6,645 nucleotides of DNA from Propionibacteriales bacterium (lineage in GTDB: Bacteria > Actinomycetota > Actinomycetes > Propionibacteriales > Propionibacteriaceae): contig JAKDKP010000124.1 in NCBI GenBank assembly GCA_030453285.1, forward strand, positions 1 to 6,645. Reading direction: 5' to 3'. The notes under the pieces are model-generated. The model saw only the letters and a program-made list of their open reading frames with translations, did not search any database and was not told the DNA's origin. This document shows positions 1 through 5,387 of the stretch, one piece after another; position 1 is the stretch's first letter; each line of letters opens with the position of its first letter. Position numbers and translations under genes: made by a program.

Positions 1-195
1 GTAGTTCAGGAAGGACGGGATGGCTCCGGCGGAACGGATCACGTCGTTGGCCACCGCGTCGAGCTCACCGGTGGTGATGCCGGCTCGGGCTTCGTCGGCC
101 ACGGCAGCCAGGGCACGCTGGACGACGAGTCCTGCCCGGCGCATCGCCACGATCTGCTCGGGCTTCTTGATCTCCACACCACGGGCACCGAACAT
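1..195 (-). CDS. map: Methionine aminopeptidase, type I (N-terminal part, runs off window)
   Basis: Only the first 65 codons are present; the reading frame is open to window position 1. The protein starts MFGARGVEIKKPEQIVAMRR and ends at the window edge in AIPSFLNY, which matches the N-terminal part of type I methionine aminopeptidases (initial helix with I-x-x-M-R-x-A-G, then the P-S-F-x-x-Y segment just before the first substrate-binding histidine). The enzyme is a cytosolic metalloprotease that removes the initiator methionine from new proteins. The metal ligands (D, D, H, E, E) lie in the missing part, so catalytic integrity cannot be judged. The ATG lies 2 nt after the adk stop (TGA-TC-ATG), with a purine-rich GGACGGAG stretch inside the end of adk as a likely ribosome binding site, so translation is probably coupled to adk. 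The secY–adk–map order is a common bacterial arrangement. Identity is confident despite truncation. Confidence 0.93.
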   Translation of the reverse strand, partial: MFGARGVEIKKPEQIVAMRRAGLVVQRALAAVADEARAGITTGELDAVANDVIRSAGAIPSFLNY

Positions 196-197
196 GA

Positions 198-761
198 TCA
201 GCTCCGTCCTTCCAGGCCGGTGAAGATCCGATCGGAGACCTCGTTGATCTCACCCAGTCCGTCCACCTCGACCAGCAGGCCGCGCTGACGGTACACCTCC
301 AACAGTGGGCTGGTCTCGGCGCGATACACCTCCTGGCGGATGCGGAAGGCCTCCTCGGTGTCGTCGCTGCGACCCTGTTCCACCGCCCGCTTGCGCAACC
401 TGCCCACGACGGCCTCGGTGTCGGCCACCAAGGAGATGACCGCATTGAGCTTGACCTCGCCCAACATGGCGTCCAGGGCATCCACCTGCGGGGTGGTCCG
501 CGGGTAGCCGTCGAGCAGGAAACCATCGGCGGCATCCGGCTCGGCCAGCCGATCGGCGACGATCGGGTTGGTGATGTCGTCGCCGACGTAACCGCCAGCA
601 TCCATCACACGCTTGGCCTCCAGGCCTAGCGGGGTGCCCGCCTTGACGTTCTCGCGGAAGATGTCGCCGGTGGAGATGGCCGGGATGCCGAACTTCTCCG
701 AGATGACCTTCGCCTGAGTGCCCTTGCCTGCTCCGGGGGGCCCCATGATCAACAAACGCAT
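198..761 (-). CDS. adk: Adenylate kinase, short-LID form
   Basis: 187 residues. It catalyses ATP + AMP = 2 ADP in the cytosol and keeps adenine nucleotide pools balanced. The P-loop GPPGAGKGT is at residues 7–15, the AMP-binding STGDIFR at 30–36 and the signature DGYPRT at 84–89. The LID region (about 121–135, [14 protein letters not shown]) is short and has no cysteines, so this is the short, zinc-free form known from actinobacteria, not the roughly 215-residue form with a zinc LID. Two ATGs, at 767 and 761, are in frame. I chose 761 because the family starts M-R-L-x-(I/L)-x-G-P-P-G and because GAAGGA at 771–776 then sits 9 nt upstream; for 767 the spacing would be only 3 nt. The gene begins 13 nt after the secY stop and ends 2 nt before map, so it is the middle gene of a tight secY–adk–map unit. 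Nothing looks broken. Confidence 0.97.
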   Translation of the reverse strand: MRLLIMGPPGAGKGTQAKVISEKFGIPAISTGDIFRENVKAGTPLGLEAKRVMDAGGYVGDDITNPIVADRLAEPDAADGFLLDGYPRTTPQVDALDAMLGEVKLNAVISLVADTEAVVGRLRKRAVEQGRSDDTEEAFRIRQEVYRAETSPLLEVYRQRGLLVEVDGLGEINEVSDRIFTGLEGRS

Positions 762-770
762 CAACATACG

Positions 771-776
771 TCCTTC
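771..776 (-). promoter_or_regulatory. Ribosome binding site of adk that decides its start
   Basis: GAAGGA on the minus strand overlaps the secY stop codon (TGA at 775–777). Its distance to the ATG at 761 is 9 nt, a normal value, while the distance to the in-frame ATG at 767 is 3 nt, which is too close. Because it overlaps the secY terminus, ribosomes finishing secY are well placed to reinitiate on adk. Confidence 0.7.
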
Positions 777-2088
777 ACTTCAGGAAGCCTTCGTAGTTGC
801 GCTGTTGCAACTGGCTCTCGATCTGCTTGACGGTGTCCAGACCAACACTGACGACGATCAGGATGGAGGTGCCCCCGAACGGGAAGTTCTGATTCGCCCC
901 GACCAGGATGAACGCGATCGACGGGATCAACGAGATCAGCGCCAGGTACAACGAGCCGGGCAGGGTCAGCCGCGACAGCACCTTGGCCAGATACGTCTCG
1001 GTCGGCTTGCCGGCCCGGACACCGGGAATGAAGCCGCCGTACTTCTTCATGTTGTCGGCGACCTCTTCAGGATTGAAGGTGATCGCCACGTAGAAGTAGC
1101 AGAAGAACACGATCAGCAGGAACAGCACCGCCATGTAGACCGGGTGGGCACCGGTGACGAAGTTCTGCTGGATCCACTTGGAGGCTTCGCTGTCGGGCTG
1201 GAACTGCGAGTACAGGACTGGTAGGTACATCAGCGAGGAGGCGAAGATGACCGGGATGACGCCGGACTGGTTGATCTTCATCGGGATGTACGTGGTGGAG
1301 CCACCCATGACCCGGGTGCCGACCATGCGCTTGGCGTACTGCACCGGGATACGGCGCTGAGCCTGCTCAATGAAGATGACCGCGAGCATCACGACCAGGC
1401 CGATCGCGATCACGCCGGCAAACAGGAGCCAGCCCTGCGAGCCGGGGAAGCGGTTCTTGATGCCCCACAGGCTGGCCGGGAAGGTGGCGGCGATCTGGAT
1501 GAAGATCATCACCGACATGCCGTTGCCGACACCGCGTTCGGTGATCAACTCGCCCATCCACATGACGATCGTCGTACCAGCGGTCATGGTCAGCACCATC
1601 ACCCCGATCGCGAAGATGCCTTCGTCGTAGACCAGGCCGGTGCAGCCCGGAAGCAGCACATCGTTGACCGCCATGGTGACGAACGCGGTGGCGTTCAGCA
1701 GCGCCAGGACCAAAGTCAGATAGCGGGTGTACTGGGTGATCTTGGTCTGCCCGGCCGCACCCTCCTTCTTGAGGGCCTCGAGGCGCGGAATCACCACGGT
1801 GAGGAGCTGCAGGATGATGCTGGCGGTGATGTACGGCATGATGCCGAGCGCGAAGATCGCCAACTGGAGCAGGGCGCCGCCGGAGAACAGGTTGATCAAG
1901 GAGTACAGGCCGGCACCGGCATTGCTCGGATCGAGGGCCTGGGTACGACAGATGTCGAGCTGCTTGACGTTGACGTTCGGGGTGGGGATGACCGAGCCCA
2001 ATCGGAACAACACAAGGATCCCGAGGGTGAACAAGATCTTCTTGCGCAGATCCGGCGTCCGGAACGCGTTGGCAAAGGCGCCAAGCAC
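775..2088 (-). CDS. secY: SecY, core subunit of the protein translocation channel
   Basis: 437 residues, typical for actinobacterial SecY. It forms the membrane pore of SecYEG, through which SecA-driven preproteins and ribosome-bound membrane proteins pass. About ten hydrophobic segments are visible, roughly at 18–35, 71–96, 120–140, 157–178, 189–205, 220–242, 274–295, 315–338, 375–396 and 403–417. Conserved blocks include [11 protein letters not shown] (182–192), the cytoplasmic loop [10 protein letters not shown] (245–254), the loop [15 protein letters not shown] starting at 338, and the C-terminal NYEGFLK tail. The chosen start is GTG at 2088: the family begins near L-x-A-F-x-x-A-F-x-T-P-D-L-R, and a GAGAGGG ribosome binding site lies 6 nt upstream. 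A longer frame from GTG at 2133 would add 15 unconserved residues (MIDRCPGRGQ...) and has no binding site. Unlike the ribosomal genes, it is separated from rplO by about 330 nt containing a terminator-like stem, so it may have its own promoter. Confidence 0.97.
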   Translation of the reverse strand: MLGAFANAFRTPDLRKKILFTLGILVLFRLGSVIPTPNVNVKQLDICRTQALDPSNAGAGLYSLINLFSGGALLQLAIFALGIMPYITASIILQLLTVVIPRLEALKKEGAAGQTKITQYTRYLTLVLALLNATAFVTMAVNDVLLPGCTGLVYDEGIFAIGVMVLTMTAGTTIVMWMGELITERGVGNGMSVMIFIQIAATFPASLWGIKNRFPGSQGWLLFAGVIAIGLVVMLAVIFIEQAQRRIPVQYAKRMVGTRVMGGSTTYIPMKINQSGVIPVIFASSLMYLPVLYSQFQPDSEASKWIQQNFVTGAHPVYMAVLFLLIVFFCYFYVAITFNPEEVADNMKKYGGFIPGVRAGKPTETYLAKVLSRLTLPGSLYLALISLIPSIAFILVGANQNFPFGGTSILIVVSVGLDTVKQIESQLQQRNYEGFLK

Positions 2089-2094
2089 TGCCTG

Positions 2095-2101
2095 CCCTCT
2101 C
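2095..2101 (-). promoter_or_regulatory. Ribosome binding site of secY that decides its GTG start
   Basis: GAGAGGG on the minus strand is 6 nt before GTG at 2088. No comparable purine run precedes the alternative in-frame GTG at 2133, whose upstream sequence is one of the tandem repeats. This supports the shorter 437-residue SecY. Confidence 0.7.
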
Positions 2102-2118
2102 GTCTGGCCCCTGCCGGG

Positions 2119-2156
2119 ACATCGGTCAATCACATCGGTTCAAGCACATCGGTCAA
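2119..2156 (-). repeat. Three tandem copies of TTGA(A)CCGATGT upstream of secY
   Basis: On the minus strand the motif TTGACCGATGT occurs at 2146–2156, TTGAACCGATGT at 2132–2143 and TTGACCGATGT at 2119–2129, with start spacings of 13 and 14 nt. The middle copy differs by one inserted A. An 8-base match to the flank of the middle copy (CGATGTGA) recurs at 2179–2186. The array lies 31–68 nt before the secY start codon, within the likely leader or promoter area. Function is unknown: it could be a repeated protein-binding site, a leader element or a simple local duplication. Confidence 0.85.
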
Positions 2157-2159
2157 GCA

Positions 2160-2177
2160 CGCCGACCATTGTCGGCG
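2160..2177 (-). promoter_or_regulatory. Perfect 7-bp hairpin in the presumed secY leader
   Basis: On the minus strand CGCCGAC, a 4-nt AATG loop, then GTCGGCG form a perfect inverted repeat. It lies 72 nt before the secY start and directly upstream of the tandem repeats. It is not followed by a T-run, so it does not look like an intrinsic terminator. It may be an RNA leader hairpin or a palindromic operator in DNA; the sequence cannot tell which. Confidence 0.6.
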
Positions 2178-2192
2178 ATCACATCGTGGGAG

Positions 2193-2198
2193 ATCGTA
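2193..2198 (-). promoter_or_regulatory. Weak -10-like hexamer possibly serving secY
   Basis: TACGAT on the minus strand fits the loose TANNNT -10 pattern of actinobacterial housekeeping promoters and would place a transcript start near 2186, just upstream of the hairpin. No good -35 (TTGAC-like) is seen 16–18 nt upstream; the nearest, CTGACG at 2223–2228, is 24 nt away. TAGGCT at 2253–2258 is an equally weak alternative. The call rests mainly on the terminator-like stem upstream implying that secY needs a promoter. Confidence 0.22.
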
Positions 2199-2334
2199 CG
2201 TGGACCCACCTGAGTTGGCGTACGTCAGGGTCCCGTTGCCGGGAACCACGGCAGCCTATCAACGATCCGCCGACATCCCACATCTGGCCGCGAGCGTGCC
2301 GTCAGTGCCCCGGGCGCTCCCCCAAGCCGAGAAC

Positions 2335-2372
2335 GAAGCGAGGGCGGCCCCGGTGGGGACCGCCCTCGCTTC
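2335..2372 (-). terminator. Intrinsic-terminator-like stem-loop after rplO
   Basis: Perfect 13-bp arms GAAGCGAGGGCGG / CCGCCCTCGCTTC (2335–2347 and 2360–2372) are extended by an inner CCCC/GGGG pairing with one bulged base and a 3-nt loop, about 17 bp in all. It lies 45 nt after the rplO stop. On the minus strand it is followed by GTTCTCGGCTTGG, a weak T content; on the plus strand nothing T-rich follows. Actinobacterial terminators often lack a long U-tract, so this is a good candidate for the end of the ribosomal protein transcript, although partial readthrough into secY is possible. Confidence 0.75.
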
Positions 2373-2417
2373 ACCTGCCGTACGGATCGGATTCGTACGC
2401 CGCAGAAGTCGTACGGG

Positions 2418-2894
2418 TCAGAGCTCGTTGACCGATCCGCCGGCCTTCTCGATCTTGTCCTTGGCCGAGGCCGAGATCTTGTGCACGGCGACATCAACCT
2501 TGACGGTGATCTCTCCGGTGCCCAGAACCTTGACCAGGTGGCCTTCCCGGACCGCTCCCTTGTCCACCAGCTCGGCCACACCAACGGTGCCGCCGTCGGG
2601 GAACAGCGACTCGATGCGGTCGAGGTTCACCACCTGGTATTCGGTACGGAACGGATTCTTGAACCCGCGAAGCTTGGGCACGCGCCGATACAGCGGCATC
2701 TGTCCGCCCTCGAAGTACCCGGGAACGTTCTTGCGCGCCCCGGTGCCCTTCGTACCGCGACCGGCGGTCTTGCCCTTGGAGCCTTCGCCGCGACCCACGC
2801 GGGTCTTGGCGGTCTTGGCACCGGGAGCCGGGCGCAGGTCATGGACCTTGAGGATCGTGCCCTCTCCGGCCTCGTTGACAGTTTCGCCTGCCAT
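2418..2894 (-). CDS. rplO: Large subunit ribosomal protein uL15
   Basis: 158 residues; a late-assembly protein of the 50S subunit that binds 23S rRNA. The basic glycine-rich N-terminal arm is seen at 22–54 (RPAPG..., [22 protein letters not shown]), followed by [20 protein letters not shown] (61–80) and the conserved C-terminal block [21 protein letters not shown] (138–158). The start is ATG at 2894, one base after the rpmD stop (TGA-C-ATG), with a near-perfect GAGGAGG binding site at 2904–2910, 9 nt upstream. The first 15 or so residues ([15 protein letters not shown]) precede the usual [10 protein letters not shown] opening and make the protein about ten residues longer than E. coli L15; no alternative start codon fits better. 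It is the last gene before the terminator-like stem. Confidence 0.97.
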   Translation of the reverse strand: MAGETVNEAGEGTILKVHDLRPAPGAKTAKTRVGRGEGSKGKTAGRGTKGTGARKNVPGYFEGGQMPLYRRVPKLRGFKNPFRTEYQVVNLDRIESLFPDGGTVGVAELVDKGAVREGHLVKVLGTGEITVKVDVAVHKISASAKDKIEKAGGSVNEL

Positions 2895-2895
2895 G

Positions 2896-3078
2896 TCAGT
2901 CGACCTCCTCGACGGTGACCAGATGGGACACCGTGTTGATCATGCCGCGCACCTCGGGGCGATCCTCATGCGCGGCGACGTCGCCGATGCGCTTGAGGCC
3001 GAGCGTGCGCAGGGTTTCACGCTGATTCTGCTTGCAGCCGATGCCGGACTTGACCTGGCTGACCTTGAGACGAGGCAT
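2896..3078 (-). CDS. rpmD: Large subunit ribosomal protein uL30
   Basis: 60 residues, the normal length for bacterial L30, a small ferredoxin-like-fold protein of the 50S subunit. It starts [19 protein letters not shown] and contains [13 protein letters not shown] (23–34), the family's hallmark turn, and ends [15 protein letters not shown]. The start is fixed by the ATG at 3078 overlapping the rpsE stop by one base (TGATG), which implies coupled translation; a longer in-frame extension upstream runs inside rpsE and is not family-like. The gene is located between rpsE and rplO, as in most spc operons. Confidence 0.96.
   Translation of the reverse strand: MPRLKVSQVKSGIGCKQNQRETLRTLGLKRIGDVAAHEDRPEVRGMINTVSHLVTVEEVD
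2904..2910 (-). promoter_or_regulatory. Ribosome binding site of rplO that supports its extended N-terminus
   Basis: GAGGAGG on the minus strand lies 9 nt before the ATG at 2894 and inside the last codons of rpmD. Its strength and spacing support the 158-residue rplO product even though the first 15 or so residues are unusual for the family. Confidence 0.7.
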
Positions 3079-3686
3079 CAGTGCGACACCTCCTCGCGGG
3101 CCCTGAGCAGCGCGGCCGGAGCCACGTCGCGGACCGGGAGACCGCGGCGCTTGGCCACGGCCTCGGGCTCCTCGAGGCTCTGCAGGGCCTCGACCGTGGC
3201 ATGGACCACATTGATCGCATTGGCCGATCCGAGAGACTTGGACAGCACGTCGTGGATGCCGGCGCACTCGAGCACCGCACGAACCGAACCTCCGGCAATC
3301 ACACCGGTACCCGGCGAGGCCGGACGCAGCAGGACCACGCCGGCAGCCTTCTCGCCCTGGACCGGGTGCGGGATCGACCCCAGGACACGCGGGACGCGGA
3401 AGAAGCTCTTCTTCGCCTCCTCGACACCCTTGGCGATCGCCGCCGGGACCTCCTTGGCCTTGCCGTAGCCGATGCCGACGGTGCCGTCGCCATCGCCAAC
3501 GACCACCAGGGCGGTGAAGCTGAAGCGTCGACCACCCTTCACCACCTTGGACACGCGGTTGATCGAGACCACACGCTCCAGGAACTGGCTCTTCTCCTCG
3601 CGCTGCTGGCCACGACGGTCGTCACGGCCGCGACGCTCGCCACCGCCTGCACGGCCACTCTGGCCGCGCGACTGGGTTCCACTCAT
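3078..3686 (-). CDS. rpsE: Small subunit ribosomal protein uS5
   Basis: 202 residues. S5 lies near the mRNA entry tunnel of the 30S subunit and affects decoding accuracy and spectinomycin sensitivity. The N-terminal 32 residues are rich in G, R, E and D and low in complexity, as in actinobacterial S5. The RNA-binding domain follows at 33–96 ([26 protein letters not shown]..., [14 protein letters not shown]), then the C-terminal domain with [18 protein letters not shown] (127–144) and the S-x-N-x-x-N-V-V-x-A-T helix region (154–164). The spectinomycin-contact loop VSKVVKGGR (45–53) looks normal. The ATG at 3686 has GGAAGGA upstream and lies 22 nt after the rplR stop. A longer in-frame extension to 3821 runs antisense-like inside rplR and is unconserved. 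The stop overlaps the rpmD start by one base. Confidence 0.97.
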   Translation of the reverse strand: MSGTQSRGQSGRAGGGERRGRDDRRGQQREEKSQFLERVVSINRVSKVVKGGRRFSFTALVVVGDGDGTVGIGYGKAKEVPAAIAKGVEEAKKSFFRVPRVLGSIPHPVQGEKAAGVVLLRPASPGTGVIAGGSVRAVLECAGIHDVLSKSLGSANAINVVHATVEALQSLEEPEAVAKRRGLPVRDVAPAALLRAREEVSH

Positions 3687-3708
3687 CGCTGTTTTCCTTC
3701 CGTCGTCG

Positions 3709-4092
3709 TCAGAAATCGAGGCCGGCCTCGCGAGCGCTGTCAGCCAGCGCCGCGATCCGTCCGTGGTATTTGTTGCCGGCGCGGTCGAAGACCACGCTGG
3801 ACACACCGGCAGCCTTGGCACGCTCGGCGATCTTGGCGCCGACCTCCTTGGCCTTGGCCGACTTGTCGCCGTCGTTCCCGCGCAGATCGGCTTCCATCGT
3901 CGACGCCGCAGCCAGCGTGCTGCCGGCGGTGTCGTCGATGACCTGGGCCAGGATGTGCCGCGAGGATCGGGTGATCACCAGGCGCGGACGCGTGGTGGAG
4001 CCGAAGACCTTCTTGCGGCCACGCTGCTGGCGCCGGGCCCGGGAGGCCGCCTTGGTGGCGGTGCCCTTGCGGGGCTTCAGAGAGATACCCAT
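3709..4092 (-). CDS. rplR: Large subunit ribosomal protein uL18
   Basis: 127 residues. L18 binds 5S rRNA and, with uL5 (encoded five genes upstream), anchors it to the central protuberance of the 50S subunit. A basic N-terminal arm (5–33, rich in K and R) is followed by [20 protein letters not shown] (36–55), an acidic/helical middle, and the C-terminal [27 protein letters not shown] with the family's F-D-R-x-G-x-x-Y-H-G-R core (102–112). The start is ambiguous: ATG at 4092 gives the usual M-G-I-S-L-K opening, while GTG at 4098 would add two residues, overlap the rplF stop by 4 nt (GTGA) and have better spacing (7 nt versus 13 nt) to a weak GGAAAGG at 4106–4112. I prefer the ATG on family grounds, without being sure. 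Confidence 0.96.
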   Translation of the reverse strand: MGISLKPRKGTATKAASRARRQQRGRKKVFGSTTRPRLVITRSSRHILAQVIDDTAGSTLAAASTMEADLRGNDGDKSAKAKEVGAKIAERAKAAGVSSVVFDRAGNKYHGRIAALADSAREAGLDF

Positions 4093-4094
4093 CG

Positions 4095-4637
4095 TCACTT
4101 ACCAGCCTTTCCGACCTTGCGGCGGACCTGCTCGCCGGCGTACCGGACACCCTTGCCCTTGTACGGCTCCGGCTTGCGCAGCTTGCGAATGTTGGCCGCG
4201 ACCTCGCCGACGGCCTGCTTGTCGATGCCCTGGACGGTGAACTTGGTCGGCGCCTCGACCGCGAACGTGATGCCCTCGGGCGCGTTCACGGTGATCGAGT
4301 GGCTGTAGCCGAGGTTGAACTCCAGTTGGGCCGGTCCCTTGGACAGCACGCGGTAACCGACGCCGACGATCTCAAGCTTCTTCTCGTAGCCCTCGGTGAC
4401 ACCGATGACCATGTTGGACACCAGGGTCCGGGTGAGGCCGTGCAGCGACTTGCTGACGGTCTCCTCGTTGGGGCGGCTGACCTCGATCGCGCCATCGTCA
4501 CTCTTGGCGATGGTGATCGGGTTCGCCACGGTGTGCGACAGCGTTCCCTTGGGGCCCTTGACCTGCACCTGCTGGCCATCGAGGGTGACCTCGACGCCGC
4601 TCGGCACGGTGATGGGCATCTTGCCAATGCGAGACAT
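4095..4637 (-). CDS. rplF: Large subunit ribosomal protein uL6
   Basis: 180 residues, the usual length. L6 sits near the sarcin–ricin loop and the L7/L12 stalk base of the 50S subunit. It opens [15 protein letters not shown], shows the two-repeat L6 fold (about 1–80 and 83–180) with VGVGYRV at 91–97, and ends with the C-terminal signature [27 protein letters not shown], whose P-E-P-Y-K-G-K-G motif is at 156–163. The ATG at 4637 matches the family start and has an AGAGGGA binding site a few bases upstream; a 26-residue longer frame overlaps the end of rpsH and is not conserved. The gene is 25 nt after the rpsH stop, and its own stop is next to or overlaps the rplR start. Confidence 0.97.
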   Translation of the reverse strand: MSRIGKMPITVPSGVEVTLDGQQVQVKGPKGTLSHTVANPITIAKSDDGAIEVSRPNEETVSKSLHGLTRTLVSNMVIGVTEGYEKKLEIVGVGYRVLSKGPAQLEFNLGYSHSITVNAPEGITFAVEAPTKFTVQGIDKQAVGEVAANIRKLRKPEPYKGKGVRYAGEQVRRKVGKAGK

Positions 4638-4662
4638 TGTTATCCCTCTCTCGTCTCGTCGC

Positions 4663-5070
4663 TCACCAGACGTAGGCGAGGACTTCCCCACCCACTCCGC
4701 TGAAATGTGCTTCACGGTCGGTCAACAGACCCTGGGACGTCGAGATGATCGCGACGCCGAGGCCGCCGAGGACCTTGGGCAGAGCGGTCGACTTGGCGTA
4801 CACGCGCAGACCCGGCTTGGAGATGCGGCGCAGTCCGGCGATGGAACGCTCACGGTTCTGGCCGTACTTCAGGGTGATCTGGAGGCTCTTGCCGACCTGG
4901 CCCTCGCTGGGCTCGGTCACCTCGTACGAGGCGATGTAGCCCTGCTTGGTCAGGATCTCGGCGATACCCACCTTGATGTTGCTGTGGGGCATCGACGTGG
5001 TCTCGTGGAACGCCTGGTTGGCGTTGCGCAGACGGGTCAGCATGTCTGCGATCGGATCGGTCATGGTCAT
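4663..5070 (-). CDS. rpsH: Small subunit ribosomal protein uS8
   Basis: 135 residues. S8 binds helix 21 of 16S rRNA early in 30S assembly; in E. coli it also represses the spc operon by binding its mRNA near the start of rplE. The N-terminal domain has [16 protein letters not shown] (5–20) and the C-terminal signature is [17 protein letters not shown] (105–121), ending GGEVLAYVW, all typical and complete. ATG at 5070 gives the standard [11 protein letters not shown] opening; ATG at 5064 is also in frame but has worse spacing. The ribosome binding site is weak (GAAAGAAG at 5083–5090, 12 nt away). It follows rpsN after an unusual 121-nt gap that contains a GC-rich hairpin, so its translation is unlikely to be coupled to rpsN, unlike most genes in this cluster. 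Confidence 0.97.
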   Translation of the reverse strand: MTMTDPIADMLTRLRNANQAFHETTSMPHSNIKVGIAEILTKQGYIASYEVTEPSEGQVGKSLQITLKYGQNRERSIAGLRRISKPGLRVYAKSTALPKVLGGLGVAIISTSQGLLTDREAHFSGVGGEVLAYVW

Positions 5071-5191
5071 GGCTGGTGCCGACTTCTTTCTCGCGTGGTT
5101 TCCGTCACCGACGGGTGAGGCGGACCTGCAGCGTTTGATGGGTGGACCCGGTCCGGGCCCGTGGGTTGGTTGACGTGTGGTGCGGAGGTGC
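5071..5191 (-). other. rpsN–rpsH intergenic spacer
   Basis: This 121-nt spacer sits inside an otherwise tight ribosomal cluster. It has no convincing small gene, no recognisable -35/-10 pair on the coding strand, and no T-run that would make its hairpin a terminator. It holds a 7-bp GC-rich hairpin (5144–5160) and a smaller one with 5-bp arms CCGTC/GACGG and a 3-nt loop (5102–5114). The weak rpsH ribosome binding site is at its downstream end. Regulation of rpsH, the gene for the known spc repressor S8, is a possible role but is not shown by the sequence. Confidence 0.6.
5144..5160 (-). promoter_or_regulatory. GC-rich hairpin between rpsN and rpsH
   Basis: On the minus strand GGGCCCG, loop GAC, CGGGTCC pair over 7 bp with one G·U in RNA. 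It lies 31 nt after the rpsN stop and 73 nt before the rpsH start. The downstream sequence is ACCCATCAAACG, not U-rich, so this is not a standard terminator. It could protect or mark an RNA processing end, pause transcription, or be part of a protein-binding site. Confidence 0.5.
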
Positions 5192-5377
5192 TCACCAGGA
5201 CGACTTGGTCACGCCGGGGAGTTCTCCCCGGTGTGCCAGCGCCCGGAGGCAGACCCGGCAGAGGCCGAACTTGCGGAAGACCGCCTTGGGACGTCCGCAC
5301 TTCTGGCAGCGGGTGTAACCACGGACGGCGAACTTGGGCTTGCGCGCCTGCTTGACCTTCAGAGCTGTCTTGGCCAT
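5192..5377 (-). CDS. rpsN: Small subunit ribosomal protein uS14, zinc-binding type
   Basis: 61 residues, the exact size class of the short type Z S14 (rpsZ), as opposed to the roughly 101-residue zinc-free form. S14 binds the 3' domain of 16S rRNA in the 30S head. Two CxxC pairs, C24-x-x-C27 and C40-x-x-C43, form the zinc site; between them is [12 protein letters not shown], and the tail is [11 protein letters not shown], as expected. Many actinobacteria also carry a zinc-free S14 paralogue elsewhere, used under zinc limitation; this window does not show one. The ATG at 5377 follows the rplE stop by 10 nt, and the binding site GAGGAAAG overlaps that stop, so coupling to rplE is likely. A 121-nt spacer follows. 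Confidence 0.97.
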   Translation of the reverse strand: MAKTALKVKQARKPKFAVRGYTRCQKCGRPKAVFRKFGLCRVCLRALAHRGELPGVTKSSW

Positions 5378-5387
5378 CTGTCTTTCC

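Larger units (their letters stand above)
2089..2417. other. rplO–secY intergenic region (no gene)
   Basis: This 329-nt stretch is the longest non-coding region in the window. Reading in the direction of transcription it holds: a 3' region after rplO with three CGTACG palindromes (2410, 2394, 2379); a strong stem-loop (2335–2372); about 135 nt with no structure I can name; two more CGTACG sites (2219 and 2195); a weak -10-like hexamer (2193–2198); a perfect 7-bp hairpin (2160–2177); three tandem motif copies (2119–2156); and the secY ribosome binding site. Open frames crossing it on either strand lack family resemblance and have no ribosome binding site that I could see. I interpret it as the boundary between the ribosomal protein unit and secY–adk–map. 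Confidence 0.8.

Noticed and set aside
65..601. Minus-strand frame of 178 codons overlapping adk
   Set aside because: It is out of frame with adk, which has all adenylate kinase motifs; the overlapping translation is rich in S, R, P and W and is a frame shadow.
762..767. adk start at ATG 767
   Set aside because: The binding site would be only 3 nt away, and the extra M-L precedes the normal M-R-L-L opening of the family.
2089..2133. Longer secY start at GTG 2133
   Set aside because: It would add 15 unconserved residues, start within a tandem repeat and have no ribosome binding site, while GTG at 2088 has GAGAGGG 6 nt upstream and fits the family.
2200..3468. Long plus-strand open frame of 422 codons
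   Set aside because: It runs antisense across rplO, rpmD and part of rpsE, all of which match known families. Its translation is low in complexity, rich in P, R, S and T, and resembles no family. High GC content makes long antisense frames common.
3081..4308. Plus-strand open frames of 286 and 278 codons (3081–3941 and 3472–4308)
   Set aside because: Both lie antisense to rpsE, rplR and rplF, have no ribosome binding site or family resemblance, and reflect GC-biased third positions of the real genes.
5144..5160. rpsN–rpsH hairpin as an intrinsic terminator
   Set aside because: There is no T-rich stretch after the stem on the coding strand, the stem is only 7 bp, and terminating here would cut off seven essential genes without a visible new promoter.
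5170..5175. TTGACG on the plus strand as a -35 box
   Set aside because: It faces against all the genes in the window and no plausible plus-strand gene or -10 follows it.
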